A stretch of DNA of 64,000 nt from Clostridium beijerinckii. Lineage in GTDB: Bacteria > Bacillota > Clostridia > Clostridiales > Clostridiaceae. Location: positions 4,054,001 to 4,118,000 of the forward strand of contig NZ_CP073653.1 of the NCBI RefSeq assembly GCF_018223745.1, written 5' to 3'. Below, piece by piece: positions 16,706-25,454 of this stretch. The translations under genes were made by a program, and so were the position numbers. The notes beneath the pieces were generated by a model. It worked only from the letters and a program-made list of their open reading frames with translations. It searched no databases and was not told the DNA's origin. How positions within the stretch are numbered: the stretch's first letter is position 1; every line of letters begins with the position of its first letter.

Positions 16706-17254
16706 TCACAATCCGAGATATTGCTTAAAGTTATTTAGATATTTTCTTGTGACATATACTTCTTCATCCATATCTATGAGCTTTAATATAAGCTTGCTGT
16801 TAAACCATGAAATTATTCTATCTACTTTCACTATATTTACAACAAAACATTTGCTTACTCTTATGAAACCTTTTGATTCCAATCTTTCTTCAAGTTCATA
16901 AAGCTTTTCTTTTACTTTATACTTTTTATCCTTGGTCATGCAAAAAACCTCATTTCCCATAGCTTCGAAATAATATATCTCGTCATAATTTAATACTTTA
17001 AGCTCATCCTCGTCACATCTTCCTGTGATTATATTTTTAGCTTCTTCTTTGCTGCCTGAAATAGAATCTAAATAACCAATCAAAATATTTATGGTTTCTA
17101 TATCAAAGTATACCCCTATTTTGCCGCTCTTTAAATCAAATCCTTTTTCGATTAAACATACATCAGCATTTTCATTAATCTTTATTTTGCGATTTGTAAG
17201 GATTTCTTCCAGCATTCTTTTTAGATTTTCGCTGCAAATTAAATCTAACTCCAT
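16706..17254 (-). CDS. LytTR domain transcriptional regulator
   Basis: The 182-aa protein ends in a LytTR DNA-binding domain (VLNYDEIYYFEAMGNEVFCMT, KLYELEERLESKGFIRVSKCFVVNIVKVDRI, residues about 85-180). There is no receiver domain; the first 80 residues form a small alpha/beta domain I do not recognise. It is the first gene of a two-gene operon with a DUF3021-like membrane protein, the usual arrangement. The start follows AAAGGGGAAATTAC. Its targets are unknown. Confidence 0.87.
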   Translation of the reverse strand: MELDLICSENLKRMLEEILTNRKIKINENADVCLIEKGFDLKSGKIGVYFDIETINILIGYLDSISGSKEEAKNIITGRCDEDELKVLNYDEIYYFEAMGNEVFCMTKDKKYKVKEKLYELEERLESKGFIRVSKCFVVNIVKVDRIISWFNSKLILKLIDMDEEVYVTRKYLNNFKQYLGL

Positions 17255-17528
17255 GTAATTTCCCCTTTTGCTTTAAACTTTAAGCAATGCCTTTCTGACA
17301 AGGATATATTAAAAACTTAAACTCTATCCTCTCGAGGATGTTCAAAAAAATAACAAATCAGTATGCTAGTCTATTTTGTGCTATAATTCGCCTATAAATC
17401 TCACTAATAGCCTGCAACTTTAGCTCCTTGTCTAACACAAAATATACACCTTAAAAATAGCAGTTATGCTGCATATAAGAACTTCTCATTGCATCTTTTA
17501 CTTGTTATTTTCCTTCACATCCCCTACT

Positions 17529-18059
17529 TTAAACTTCAGGCAATACCCCTGGAATTATAATTGATAGCATAATTCCTAAAATCACCAGCCCATTCATAAT
17601 TATAACAGTCATAATATTATGCCCTGATAATTCTATAATAGCATTAATTAAATAAATTACAGCCCATATTTTTGTTATTACTATATTAACTTCTATAAAT
17701 AAAGAAGATTTTCCAAATTCCTTTTCATATCCTCTTCTAGCATCATACATTGTATAAGGTCTTCCCATCATAATAGAAATGAAACCCGTTAAAGCTAATA
17801 CTGTATATGAAGTTAAATATTTATATTCCATAATGGAATTAATTCCTAAATAGAAATATAATATATTAGAAATAGTAAAATAAGCTACTAATACTATCGA
17901 CATGATTCCTATATTTTTATTAATTATATCTCTTATAAAAAGCATCAGTATAGAAGCAAATCCCAAAACAAGGCATAAATTACTCGAAATACTCCAAAAG
18001 AGCATTAGTGGCAGAAAACTTAATGTTACATTGAGAAACGCTTTTGAACTACTACCCAT
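17529..18059 (-). CDS. Hypothetical multi-pass membrane protein
   Basis: The protein of 176 aa has about five hydrophobic helices and no motif I recognise beyond GFISIMMGRPYTMYDARRGYEKEFG between two helices. ATG at 18059 lies 7 nt after AGAGGG and overlaps the end of the upstream flavodoxin-like gene by 8 bp, so the two are translationally coupled. A role as membrane partner of that redox protein is only inference. The 274 bp downstream hold no gene. Confidence 0.7.
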   Translation of the reverse strand: MGSSSKAFLNVTLSFLPLMLFWSISSNLCLVLGFASILMLFIRDIINKNIGIMSIVLVAYFTISNILYFYLGINSIMEYKYLTSYTVLALTGFISIMMGRPYTMYDARRGYEKEFGKSSLFIEVNIVITKIWAVIYLINAIIELSGHNIMTVIIMNGLVILGIMLSIIIPGVLPEV

Positions 18060-19434
18060 TATTTTTCCCTCTATCTTTCTCAAGTGCCTTTTTATGACCT
18101 GTGATCATGAAATCAACCATATTTTTCTGTACATGCTCCTTGAATTTTTTTCTTTTCATAAGATATCTCATAACTTTCCCTTGAGCTTTTTCTTTTAAAG
18201 GAACTTTTTTAATTAGCCTATTTTTCTTATAGTATTTATAATCTTCTAAGAAAATAGCTCCTAGCCCTCCTTCTATTGCATCTGCAAATAGTTTACTTCC
18301 AGCTATATTTAAAAAGGTTTCAGGCTTGAAATAGTTTCTTTCAGCATAATTTATACTCGTTTTAGCAAAAGCATATATTTGATTATCTATAAGAGAGTTA
18401 TCTTCAGCTTCATCAGTGACAAATCCGATTAAATTGCCCCCCTGTGTATGAAACTCTAATATCTGTCTTAAATTTTGCTCTTCACTTAGTTTCCCTGAAA
18501 TTATATAACCTATGTGTTTACCTCTGAATATAGGAACATGGTTATAGCGAAAACTTCTATCATAAATAAGCTTAAAACGTGAAGATAAATATCTATCTTT
18601 TATACTTCCTGCAAAAATGATTACATCTGCATTATTAATGATATGGTCTAAAAACTCCCTATAACCATCTTTACCATCATAAACACATTTATTTTCAGCA
18701 GCGCATTTGCAGCAACCAAGGCATGGTCCTTTTATATCAACCTCATTAAGATTAAGGATCTCTACAGAACCTTTTACAAAGCTTTTATACTTGTCAATCA
18801 TCTCATTAAGATTATTATCTTCTTTAGCTGCATCTGTAATTATAATTATTCTTTTATTTGTATCAATTACTTTATCCGTTACTCCTGCACTATATTCAAA
18901 GTTACTTTTACTTAATGAATTATACAATTTACTAGTTGTTAAACCTTCATTTACAAAATCAAGCAAATTTTCAAAAAACACTTTAAGCTCTTTTCTTCTA
19001 CTTTCCTTAGTTAAATCCTGCATCTCATGAGATAAATATTCCACATAATTCATGCCTAAATCTTCAGAAATTGCCCTGATATAATTATGTGCATGAATAT
19101 CTGCATAATGAATAGATGTAGAAAATGCAGCAGTATACTTGTCTTTAAAATAGCTTTCTAATTTATTTTCAAATATCAGTTCAATAAATCTCTTATAATT
19201 AGAATGCACTAAAGCATGATATAGTGGAAATGCCCATATAACTGCATCTGCTTCCTGAACCTTTGTGCATAAAGCTTTTAACTTTTCAGTATCTTCTTCA
19301 TAACTTTTTACTTCTTTAACAATATGGATATACTGAAATTCATGTTTTTCATAATTTTGTTCCAAATACTTCATTGATTGCATTGTAACACTTTTCTCAA
19401 ACTTCGGACTCCCATTTAAAACAACTATTTTCAT
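18052..19434 (-). CDS. Tandem flavodoxin-like NAD(P)H-dependent oxidoreductase
   Basis: The protein of 460 aa consists of two flavodoxin-fold units. The first (1-170) starts MKIVVLNGSPKFEKSVTMQS with AVIWAFPLYHALVHS; the second (about 195-380) starts RIIIITDAAKEDNNLNEM and carries CLGCCKCAAENKCVYDGKDGYREFLDHIINNADVIIFAG, the Cys-rich loop of iron-sulfur-flavoprotein-type NADPH:FMN reductases. The C-terminal 80 residues are basic. It probably transfers electrons via FMN. ATG at 19434 lies 8 nt after GGAGG. It is first in an operon with the membrane protein. Confidence 0.8.
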   Translation of the reverse strand: MKIVVLNGSPKFEKSVTMQSMKYLEQNYEKHEFQYIHIVKEVKSYEEDTEKLKALCTKVQEADAVIWAFPLYHALVHSNYKRFIELIFENKLESYFKDKYTAAFSTSIHYADIHAHNYIRAISEDLGMNYVEYLSHEMQDLTKESRRKELKVFFENLLDFVNEGLTTSKLYNSLSKSNFEYSAGVTDKVIDTNKRIIIITDAAKEDNNLNEMIDKYKSFVKGSVEILNLNEVDIKGPCLGCCKCAAENKCVYDGKDGYREFLDHIINNADVIIFAGSIKDRYLSSRFKLIYDRSFRYNHVPIFRGKHIGYIISGKLSEEQNLRQILEFHTQGGNLIGFVTDEAEDNSLIDNQIYAFAKTSINYAERNYFKPETFLNIAGSKLFADAIEGGLGAIFLEDYKYYKKNRLIKKVPLKEKAQGKVMRYLMKRKKFKEHVQKNMVDFMITGHKKALEKDRGKNNG

Positions 19435-19536
19435 AACCAATACCTCCGTTTTTTTTATATTTTCATTCTATTAGAAAACATGAATTAAAACCATAGATTT
19501 TGCTTAAGATGCAATTTAAATAAAATAAGATACAAA

Positions 19537-19665
19537 ATAGAACCTCTACTCAATCCTTTTTGGGTATTTCTATTCACTGGTGAAATACCCGGAACTTATG
19601 CCTTTATAGGAGGATTAATTGTACTTACAGCTATAAGTGTAAGAGAATTATGTATAAAAAAATAG
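19537..19665 (+). pseudogene. C-terminal relic of an EamA/DMT-family transporter
   Basis: The plus strand reads IEPLLNPFWVFLFTGEIPGTYAFIGGLIVLTAISVREL then KK and stop. This is the last two helices of a DMT/EamA permease (EPxxNPFWVFLFxGE pattern). No start or upstream helices remain. The following hairpin may be the original terminator of the gene. Confidence 0.7.
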
Positions 19666-19739
19666 TTATATCGAATCTTCTGCTAGAGCAATAACTTCTA
19701 CAAAGTCATGAACTAAAGGCTTTGATATAACTATTTTTT
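19656..19739. terminator. Long hairpin after the EamA relic
   Basis: AAAAAATAGTTATATC and GATATAACTATTTTTTC are exact complements about 50 nt apart, followed by T residues on the plus strand. Confidence 0.65.
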
Positions 19740-19873
19740 CTTAATTTGGGTATATAAAAAATTTACAATCTATAATTGTAACATAAATAATCTGCCATGT
19801 TTTTATATAAGAAACTAATATTTGAATTTATCATTGCTCGCATAGCTTAACATCACACTTTTTCAAAATCCAA

Positions 19874-20725
19874 CTATAATGCTCCCATATCTCTAGCAAT
19901 ATAAAGAGAAGGATATTTAGTATTGAAATTTAGTTCACTTTTAATACGCGATGTATCTAATATCATATCCCATTGGTTAAAACTTGGCCACCCACCATTT
20001 GGAGGTACCTGCTCTGATTCACCTTGTAGCTTATAAAATTCACTTACAGTAATAGGATTATCATCAGCAACATTATATATACGCCCCCCAATACCAGGTG
20101 TACTAGCAGCGAGCAGTAATGCTTGACTGACATCTTGGTGATGCACTACTGACATCGCTTTTGAAGGGTTCCAGTTACTTAGAAACGGTAAAATTTCTTG
20201 AATGTGTGGGTCATTATCGCCATAAACAAATCCTAGTCTCATAATACGAATATCTAGTCCTTGTTCATGATATAATCCAAGTAAAGCTTTTTCTGCAGCC
20301 ATTTTTGTTTTAGGATATAATGCCGTTGCTGTAAGAACATCATCTTCCATACATGGTCTATTTACTAGAGAATTGTTATATACATTGCCTGTGCTTGTAA
20401 AAACAAATCTTGTGACACCTGCATCTAATGCTGCTTTAGCGAGTGTAATAGTTGCATCTATATTGATGGCTTTAGCCATTTCTTCACTAATACCACCTCG
20501 AAATTGAGCTGCTATATGTACAACAGCATCAACACCTCGTACGGCTTCAATTAGATTTTCATTATCTAAAAGATCTCCTAATACTACTTCTGCCCCCTGT
20601 TCTTTTAAAGTGGATGCACCTTCTAAGTTTCTTACAAGAATACGAACTTCATGGCCTTGCTTAAGTAAATACGGTACAAATCGACTTCCAACCTTACCTG
20701 TTGCCCCTGTTACAAATATTTTCAT
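19874..20725 (-). CDS. NAD-dependent epimerase/dehydratase family protein
   Basis: The 283-aa extended SDR has the Rossmann start MKIFVTGATGKVGSRF, GDLLDNENLIEAVRGVDAVVHIAA, the Ser/Thr region FTSTGNVY and the active-site YPKTK, followed by RLGFVYGDNDPHIQ. It acts in the cytosol on an unknown, probably sugar- or aldehyde-like substrate. It faces an XRE/MmyB-type regulator gene across 140 bp. Pairs of this kind are common and the regulator likely controls it. The start has GGAGTGAATTAATTT. Confidence 0.9.
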   Translation of the reverse strand: MKIFVTGATGKVGSRFVPYLLKQGHEVRILVRNLEGASTLKEQGAEVVLGDLLDNENLIEAVRGVDAVVHIAAQFRGGISEEMAKAINIDATITLAKAALDAGVTRFVFTSTGNVYNNSLVNRPCMEDDVLTATALYPKTKMAAEKALLGLYHEQGLDIRIMRLGFVYGDNDPHIQEILPFLSNWNPSKAMSVVHHQDVSQALLLAASTPGIGGRIYNVADDNPITVSEFYKLQGESEQVPPNGGWPSFNQWDMILDTSRIKSELNFNTKYPSLYIARDMGAL

Positions 20726-20823
20726 AAATTAATTCACTCCAATCTAAATAGTTTTGTTCATCAGTTATTTTTATGTTATATTGCTAATATATCAGAGTTA
20801 AAATAATTCAACCATATTGTGGT

Positions 20824-20850
20824 TATCCTACGATTGAGAGTAGTAGGATA
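20824..20850. promoter_or_regulatory. Inverted repeat in the divergent epimerase/XRE region
   Basis: TATCCTAC (20824-20831) and GTAGGATA (20843-20850) are exact complements directly before the XRE ribosome site. This is a candidate operator for the XRE regulator. Confidence 0.55.
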
Positions 20851-20865
20851 AGAGGAGGAAAATAA

Positions 20866-21699
20866 ATGAAAGAAATTACATTTCAGCAGTCGTTAGGTGA
20901 ATTTTTGCGTGCTACTAGAGAACGCCTTACTCCAGAGCAGGTTGGATTACCTTCACATGGACGTCGCCGCACGCCTGGACTTCGTCGTGAAGAAGTGGCT
21001 CAGCTTGCTAATGTGGGAGTTTCTTGGTACACATCTATAGAACAAGGAAAAGATGTACACCCTTCTTATCAAATATTGGAAAGCTTGGCTACTGCCTTAA
21101 GATTATCCGAAGATGAACGCCGATATCTTTTTTTATTATCTAAATCTGATGAGATAGAAGAATCAAAAATTTATAAAGAAATTAGTACAGGATTAGAAAG
21201 AACTGTTTTCGCATTAGAACCTAATCCTGCATATATAATGGATAAATACTGGGATGTATTATTATGGAATCGTGCAGCAGAATTTTTATTTCGATTTCCT
21301 TCATATTCTACCAGCATAGATTCAAAACCAAACGTATTACATCAATTTTTAATTGATCCATTCAAAAAAGAAATTAATCCAGATTGGGAAGAACGAGCTA
21401 AAATCATGATTGCAAGATTTCGAGCAGATTGTGCTAGGTATCCCCAGGATGCAAGATTAAATGAAATGATTGAGAAATTTAAGCAAGAAAATGAATTCTT
21501 CAGCAAGTGGTGGCCTCGTTATGAAGTTAAAACTGTTACTGATTGTCATAAATTATGGAATCACCCTGAGATTGGAGAATTGGAATTTGAACATGTGAAT
21601 TTGCAAGTATCAAACTGTCCTGATTTTAAATTGATGATTTATACTGCTTCACCTTCTACATTAGAAAAGCTTAAACAAAAAATATATTCTACCAAATGA
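20866..21699 (+). CDS. XRE-family regulator with MmyB-like ligand domain
   Basis: The 277-aa protein has an N-terminal helix-turn-helix (FLRATRERLTPEQVGLP, RRRTPGLRREEVAQLANVGVSWYTSIEQGKDVHPS, residues 10-65) and an MmyB-like PAS-related domain (NPAYIMDKYWDVLLWNRAAEFLF, then ARFRADCARYPQD). This family is best known from Actinobacteria and Proteobacteria as regulators divergent from SDR or epimerase genes, as here. The ribosome site is AGAGGAGG. The first part is unusually rich in C and G for this window, a sign of transfer. Confidence 0.9.
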   Translation: MKEITFQQSLGEFLRATRERLTPEQVGLPSHGRRRTPGLRREEVAQLANVGVSWYTSIEQGKDVHPSYQILESLATALRLSEDERRYLFLLSKSDEIEESKIYKEISTGLERTVFALEPNPAYIMDKYWDVLLWNRAAEFLFRFPSYSTSIDSKPNVLHQFLIDPFKKEINPDWEERAKIMIARFRADCARYPQDARLNEMIEKFKQENEFFSKWWPRYEVKTVTDCHKLWNHPEIGELEFEHVNLQVSNCPDFKLMIYTASPSTLEKLKQKIYSTK

Positions 21700-21784
21700 A
21701 TAATACATCATAATTGACAGCTCAATAATAAAAGATACTTTACATTATCAATTTACTGTGTAGATCATTTTCGCACATTTCCTT

Positions 21785-21822
21785 AATAAATACGCAAAAG
21801 CCACTTTCCTTCTGCGTATTTA
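21785..21822. terminator. Hairpin after the XRE gene
   Basis: AAATACGCA and TGCGTATTT form a 9-bp stem, followed by ATTTACCTTTC. Confidence 0.65.
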
Positions 21823-21924
21823 TTTACCTTTCATTTTAAACTTTAAGTCTATAACCTGCGCCCCTACTGTTTAAATATGTGCAGGATTAGAATATGAGAA
21901 TTCAATTGAAAAATACATATTATA

Positions 21925-21975
21925 AATTATTAAAGGTAACTAAATCTAATTTAGATTCAGCTACCTTTTTAATTT
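21925..21975. terminator. Bidirectional terminator between XRE and YidC genes
   Basis: AAAGGTA...TACCTTT closes a stem whose inner part pairs AAATCTAA with TTTAGATT; poly-A and poly-T flanks fit both directions. Confidence 0.7.
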
Positions 21976-22024
21976 ATCTATAATTTTAAAATAAATTTTA
22001 CTTAGTAGTATCAAACATAATTTT

Positions 22025-22669
22025 TTAAACTACCAAACCTCTTCTTTTGGCATATAGCCTAAAAGCTACTTCTTCAACAAATGAGAATAAACTTGTGGTT
22101 ATAAAATATATTCCTAAAGCAATAGGAGCTTTAAAAGTAACCAATCCACTTATTATAGTTGTTATTATGATGTTGGTTTTGCTTAGTTTAGCTTGAGCTT
22201 TTAATCTAAGAAAAGGTATATAAGGTAATATATTGGGACTAAGCATTGAAACTGCATATATTGCAGGCACTATAAATAAACTATCTGACATCTTCAAGCT
22301 AACTACCCAAGGTATAAGCGCAGTTCCAACCTGCATAGGCATATTTAAAATCACTCTATACAAATTAAAAACTATAGGTATCTGAAGTAAACTTGATAAA
22401 ATACCTATCATTCCCCTTGCATTTTGCTTAAAGTACTTTTGAGTCTCAATTTCTAGCTTTTCCTTATTACTTTTATATTTCTCTTTTATTTCTTCAAGCC
22501 CCTTAGAAAACTCCTGCTGACTATACATGCTTAACTTTTGCTTAAATGATATTGGCATAAGAATTAGCTTAACCAATATAGTTAATAGTATAATTGCTAT
22601 TCCTAAGTCTCCTGTAATATTAAAAAAATAATTAAGTGATACGTTTAGTAAATTTGAAATGATGTTCAT
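22025..22669 (-). CDS. YidC/Oxa1-family membrane insertase paralogue
   Basis: The protein of 214 aa (ATG at 22669, after AGGAGGAAGAAT) has the YidC core: GDLGIAIILLTILVKLILMPISFKQKLSM, KEKYKSNKEKLEIETQKYFKQNARGMIGILSSLLQIPIVFNLYRVI and three later helices. Housekeeping YidC inserts membrane proteins and is normally placed beside rnpA/jag near the origin, so this lone copy is a second, specialised insertase. It follows a small membrane protein gene by 45 bp. A role in inserting that protein or the nearby peptide is conjecture. Confidence 0.87.
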   Translation of the reverse strand: MNIISNLLNVSLNYFFNITGDLGIAIILLTILVKLILMPISFKQKLSMYSQQEFSKGLEEIKEKYKSNKEKLEIETQKYFKQNARGMIGILSSLLQIPIVFNLYRVILNMPMQVGTALIPWVVSLKMSDSLFIVPAIYAVSMLSPNILPYIPFLRLKAQAKLSKTNIIITTIISGLVTFKAPIALGIYFITTSLFSFVEEVAFRLYAKRRGLVV

Positions 22670-22714
22670 ATTCTTCCTCCTAAAATTTAAAATAAATAAA
22701 AAACACCATTTCAT

Positions 22715-22942
22715 TTAAAACTGTACACAATACCGCCAAATATCATATTTTTCATATGATATATAATCATTTATTATCATAAATCTTGAATAATCCAAGT
22801 ATTTAATATAAATCCTACTTACAACATTATAATTTAGCTTTTTTCTATATTTTCTTAAATATGTAATTGTGCAAGTAATAATACTTATAAGAAACACTAG
22901 AACAAAAAACAAATGCATAGTATTCATTAACTCTGCTCTCAT
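22715..22942 (-). CDS. Hypothetical small membrane protein upstream of the YidC paralogue
   Basis: The 75-aa product has one N-terminal hydrophobic helix (HLFFVLVFLISIITCTITYL) followed by a basic, tyrosine-rich tail. I do not recognise the family. The start ATG at 22942 follows GTGAGGTAATTTT, and the gene is in operon with the YidC paralogue. An inner start (MNTMHLFF, 22927) is also possible. Confidence 0.6.
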   Translation of the reverse strand: MRAELMNTMHLFFVLVFLISIITCTITYLRKYRKKLNYNVVSRIYIKYLDYSRFMIINDYISYEKYDIWRYCVQF

Positions 22943-23213
22943 AAAATTACCTCACGAAATTCTATATATGCATATAGTATATCACTTTAGAATTTATTTA
23001 CAATGATCCTAGTTCATATATAATATTAGGTTACACATTTCATAGCTCCAACTATTGCCAATATATTCTACTATATAAAATCGGATAATTATGGTACAAT
23101 ATCCAAGTAAAATTTAACAACCATAGATGGATGGCTGTGGAGGTTTTGAACATTTTTTCCTCCTTGGGCTATTGGTGAATTATTTCGCTGTAGCTGAGGG
23201 GGTGGTATTGGAT

Positions 23214-23375
23214 ATGCTAGAATTGATTATAAAATGTTTTGCTACTCTTTATATTATTAGATTAGTTTTAAAACATAATCTTTTTATTTCTAAATTGATA
23301 ATTAAGATTAATTTTCTTGGAATTCACATAGAAATTAATAGCAAAGAGAAAAAGCACCCATCCGACCAAGAATAG
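23214..23375 (+). CDS. 53-aa membrane peptide, type I toxin-like
   Basis: The peptide starts MLELIIKCFATLYIIRLVLK, with one hydrophobic helix, and continues with KINFLGIHIEINSKEKKHPSDQE, a charged tail. Size, one helix plus charged tail, and a separate transcript resemble small toxins of type I toxin-antitoxin systems, but I do not recognise the family. ATG at 23214 is preceded by GAGGGGGTGG. Upstream CCTCC at 23158-23162 could mask that ribosome site, as in many toxin mRNAs. A longer in-frame start at 23127 is less likely. A terminator follows at 23444. Confidence 0.55.
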   Translation: MLELIIKCFATLYIIRLVLKHNLFISKLIIKINFLGIHIEINSKEKKHPSDQE

Positions 23376-23443
23376 TGCTTTAGTCTCTTCATAAATTTGT
23401 AATTTAGGTCCAATAGCCCTAAAACAAAATAAATGTTTTAATG

Positions 23444-23478
23444 ATTAGCTTGGTGTTGACGCACTAAGCTTTTCTTAT
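23444..23478 (+). terminator. Terminator after the small peptide gene
   Basis: AGCTTGGTG and CGCACTAAGCT form a stem with one G-T pair, followed by TTTTCTTATTTAT. The stretch 23480-23650 holds no gene. Confidence 0.65.
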
Positions 23479-23651
23479 TTATATTATATCAAATTCTTTT
23501 AGAAAAATACATATAGAATTGATATTTTAAATTGTAACTTACCATATAACTTCTTAAAATAAAAATTTCGCTTTGAGTCAACCCTACATACATTTTTAAA
23601 ATGCATTATTTTACTTCCCATAAAACTTTATAAGCTTTTAATGCAATTTCT

Positions 23652-24767
23652 TCATTTAACTGGTAATCTTACTTCAAAAATAGTTCTATTATCATCACTA
23701 TAGGCCTTTATCGTTCCTTGATGCAACTCTATAATATTTTTTGTGATAGCTAGCCCTAATCCAGAACCACCTATATCGCTATTTCTTGATTTTTCTACCC
23801 TATAGAATCTATCAAATATGTATGGTAAATCTATTGCTGATATTGACTGGCCATAGTTTATAACTTGAACTACTGCCATATTCTCTTCCATTTTTGTTGT
23901 TACATCAACATAAAAACCATCTCGGCCATACTTAATTGCATTGGACAGCAAATTTTCAAATGCTCTAACTAACTTACCTGCATCTGCATTTACTATTAGC
24001 TTATCCTCAGAAAAGTTGATTCTTGATTGCATTTCTGCATTTTTAAATTGATATTCAAAATACGCAACTACCTGACCTAATAATTCTACCAAATTAATAT
24101 CAACTTTATCTAAATTAATGGTGTTATTTTGCATTTTAGTGAGTTCAAACAAGTCATTAATAAGTAAATTCAATGCTTTTGCCTTTTCAAATGCTATATT
24201 AGCATAATATCTTAGTCTTACTTCATCTTTATACTTATCAGCATCAATTATTTCTAAATAACCTATTATAGACGTTAATGGAGTTCTTAAATCATGAGAA
24301 ACATTAGTTATCAAGTCATTTTTAGTTTGTTGAGCTTTTCTTTCTACTATTGTTATCTCCTTAAGTTGCCTTGAGATATTATTAATATTTTCTGCTAAAT
24401 TCCTAATATCATTTTCTCCATCAACTTCTATTAATCTGTCCAAGTCACCACTTGCCATTATTTCAGTTTGATCTATAATAGCTACCAAACTTTTAGTTTT
24501 TCTATAAGTAATAAGTAAATATACTCCTACAAATAATGAAATTCCGGCAATCACATAGGTTGCACCTTCAAACATTATAGAGTCAATGAGTCTTCGAAAT
24601 TTAAAAATATAATTAATGAGTTGAATTTTAGTATTTAAATATAAATATATTAATATTTTACTAACTATCATTAAGCTTATATAAGTTAATAATAATGTAG
24701 TTCCAATCTCACCTAATGGTGATAGCCAATATTTATAGAATCTTTTATTTTTCAATTTTATATCCAA
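23652..24767 (-). CDS. Sensor histidine kinase of the VanY operon
   Basis: The protein of about 370 aa has two membrane helices (residues about 22-45 and 66-88), a HAMP linker, the HisKA box NVSHDLRTPLTSIIGYLEI with the phosphoacceptor His near 158, and the ATP-binding boxes ENLLSNAIKYG and GGSGLGLAITK. It resembles VanS-type kinases. It is third in the operon after VanY and the response regulator and overlaps the latter. The TTG at 24767 has no spacing from its ribosome site GGGGAG, so TTG 24755 is an equally possible start. Confidence 0.9.
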   Translation of the reverse strand: MDIKLKNKRFYKYWLSPLGEIGTTLLLTYISLMIVSKILIYLYLNTKIQLINYIFKFRRLIDSIMFEGATYVIAGISLFVGVYLLITYRKTKSLVAIIDQTEIMASGDLDRLIEVDGENDIRNLAENINNISRQLKEITIVERKAQQTKNDLITNVSHDLRTPLTSIIGYLEIIDADKYKDEVRLRYYANIAFEKAKALNLLINDLFELTKMQNNTINLDKVDINLVELLGQVVAYFEYQFKNAEMQSRINFSEDKLIVNADAGKLVRAFENLLSNAIKYGRDGFYVDVTTKMEENMAVVQVINYGQSISAIDLPYIFDRFYRVEKSRNSDIGGSGLGLAITKNIIELHQGTIKAYSDDNRTIFEVRLPVK

Positions 24768-25434
24768 CTCCCCATATAGTATGAATTATCTTATTTCCTT
24801 CCATATGATGTTCTATTTTATCCCTTAATCTGCTCATATGTACCATAACAGTATTATTAGATTGATAATATCTTTCCTTCCATACCTTTTCAAAAATTTC
24901 CTCCGCGCTAAAAACTCTTCCTCTATTTGTAGCTAACAGATATAATATTTCAAACTCTCTAGCCGTTAAATCTACTTCTTTATCATCTATAGTCACCTTA
25001 TGCTTACTCTTATCTATAACCATTGATTCAATTCTTATTATATCCTCTGAAACTTGCATTTTTAAATTTAAAAAATATGATCTTCTCATTAATGCCTTAA
25101 CTCTAACTATAAGTTCCAATTGGTTAAAAGGTTTGCATACATAATCATCTGCACCAGTCATAATCCCTTGAATCTTATCCATATCTTCTGATTTTGCACT
25201 TAGCATAAGAATTGGTATGTTATACTTTTCCCTTACCCTTCTGCAAACCTCCAGACCATCCATGTGGGGCATCATTATATCTAAAACTATCAAATGAATT
25301 TCTTCCTTCTCCAAAATATCTAAGGCTTCCTCTCCACAACTTGCCTTAAATACATTGTATCCTTCATTTCTAAGATTTATTTCTAGCAAATTTCTTATTT
25401 CTTTTTCATCATCTACTACAAGAATATTATTCAT
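24745..25434 (-). CDS. OmpR-family response regulator (VanR-like)
   Basis: The 229-aa regulator has a receiver domain (DDE at 8-10, phosphoacceptor D52 in LIVLDIMMPHMDG, Lys in DDYVCKPFNQLEL) and a C-terminal winged helix (DLTAREFEILYLLATNRGRVFSAEEIFEKVWK, then VMVHMSRLRDKIE). It lies 20 bp after the VanY gene and overlaps the kinase gene, so the three form one operon. It probably controls wall-modifying genes in reply to cell-wall stress. The start has GGAGGAATAA. Confidence 0.92.
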   Translation of the reverse strand: MNNILVVDDEKEIRNLLEINLRNEGYNVFKASCGEEALDILEKEEIHLIVLDIMMPHMDGLEVCRRVREKYNIPILMLSAKSEDMDKIQGIMTGADDYVCKPFNQLELIVRVKALMRRSYFLNLKMQVSEDIIRIESMVIDKSKHKVTIDDKEVDLTAREFEILYLLATNRGRVFSAEEIFEKVWKERYYQSNNTVMVHMSRLRDKIEHHMEGNKIIHTIWGVGYKIEK

Positions 25435-25454
25435 TTATTCCTCCATTTTTATAA

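Noticed and set aside
23127-23213. Start of the 53-aa peptide gene at 23127, giving 82 aa
   Set aside because: The upstream part contains the ribosome site of ATG 23214 and the pairing CCTCC segment; no ribosome site precedes 23127.
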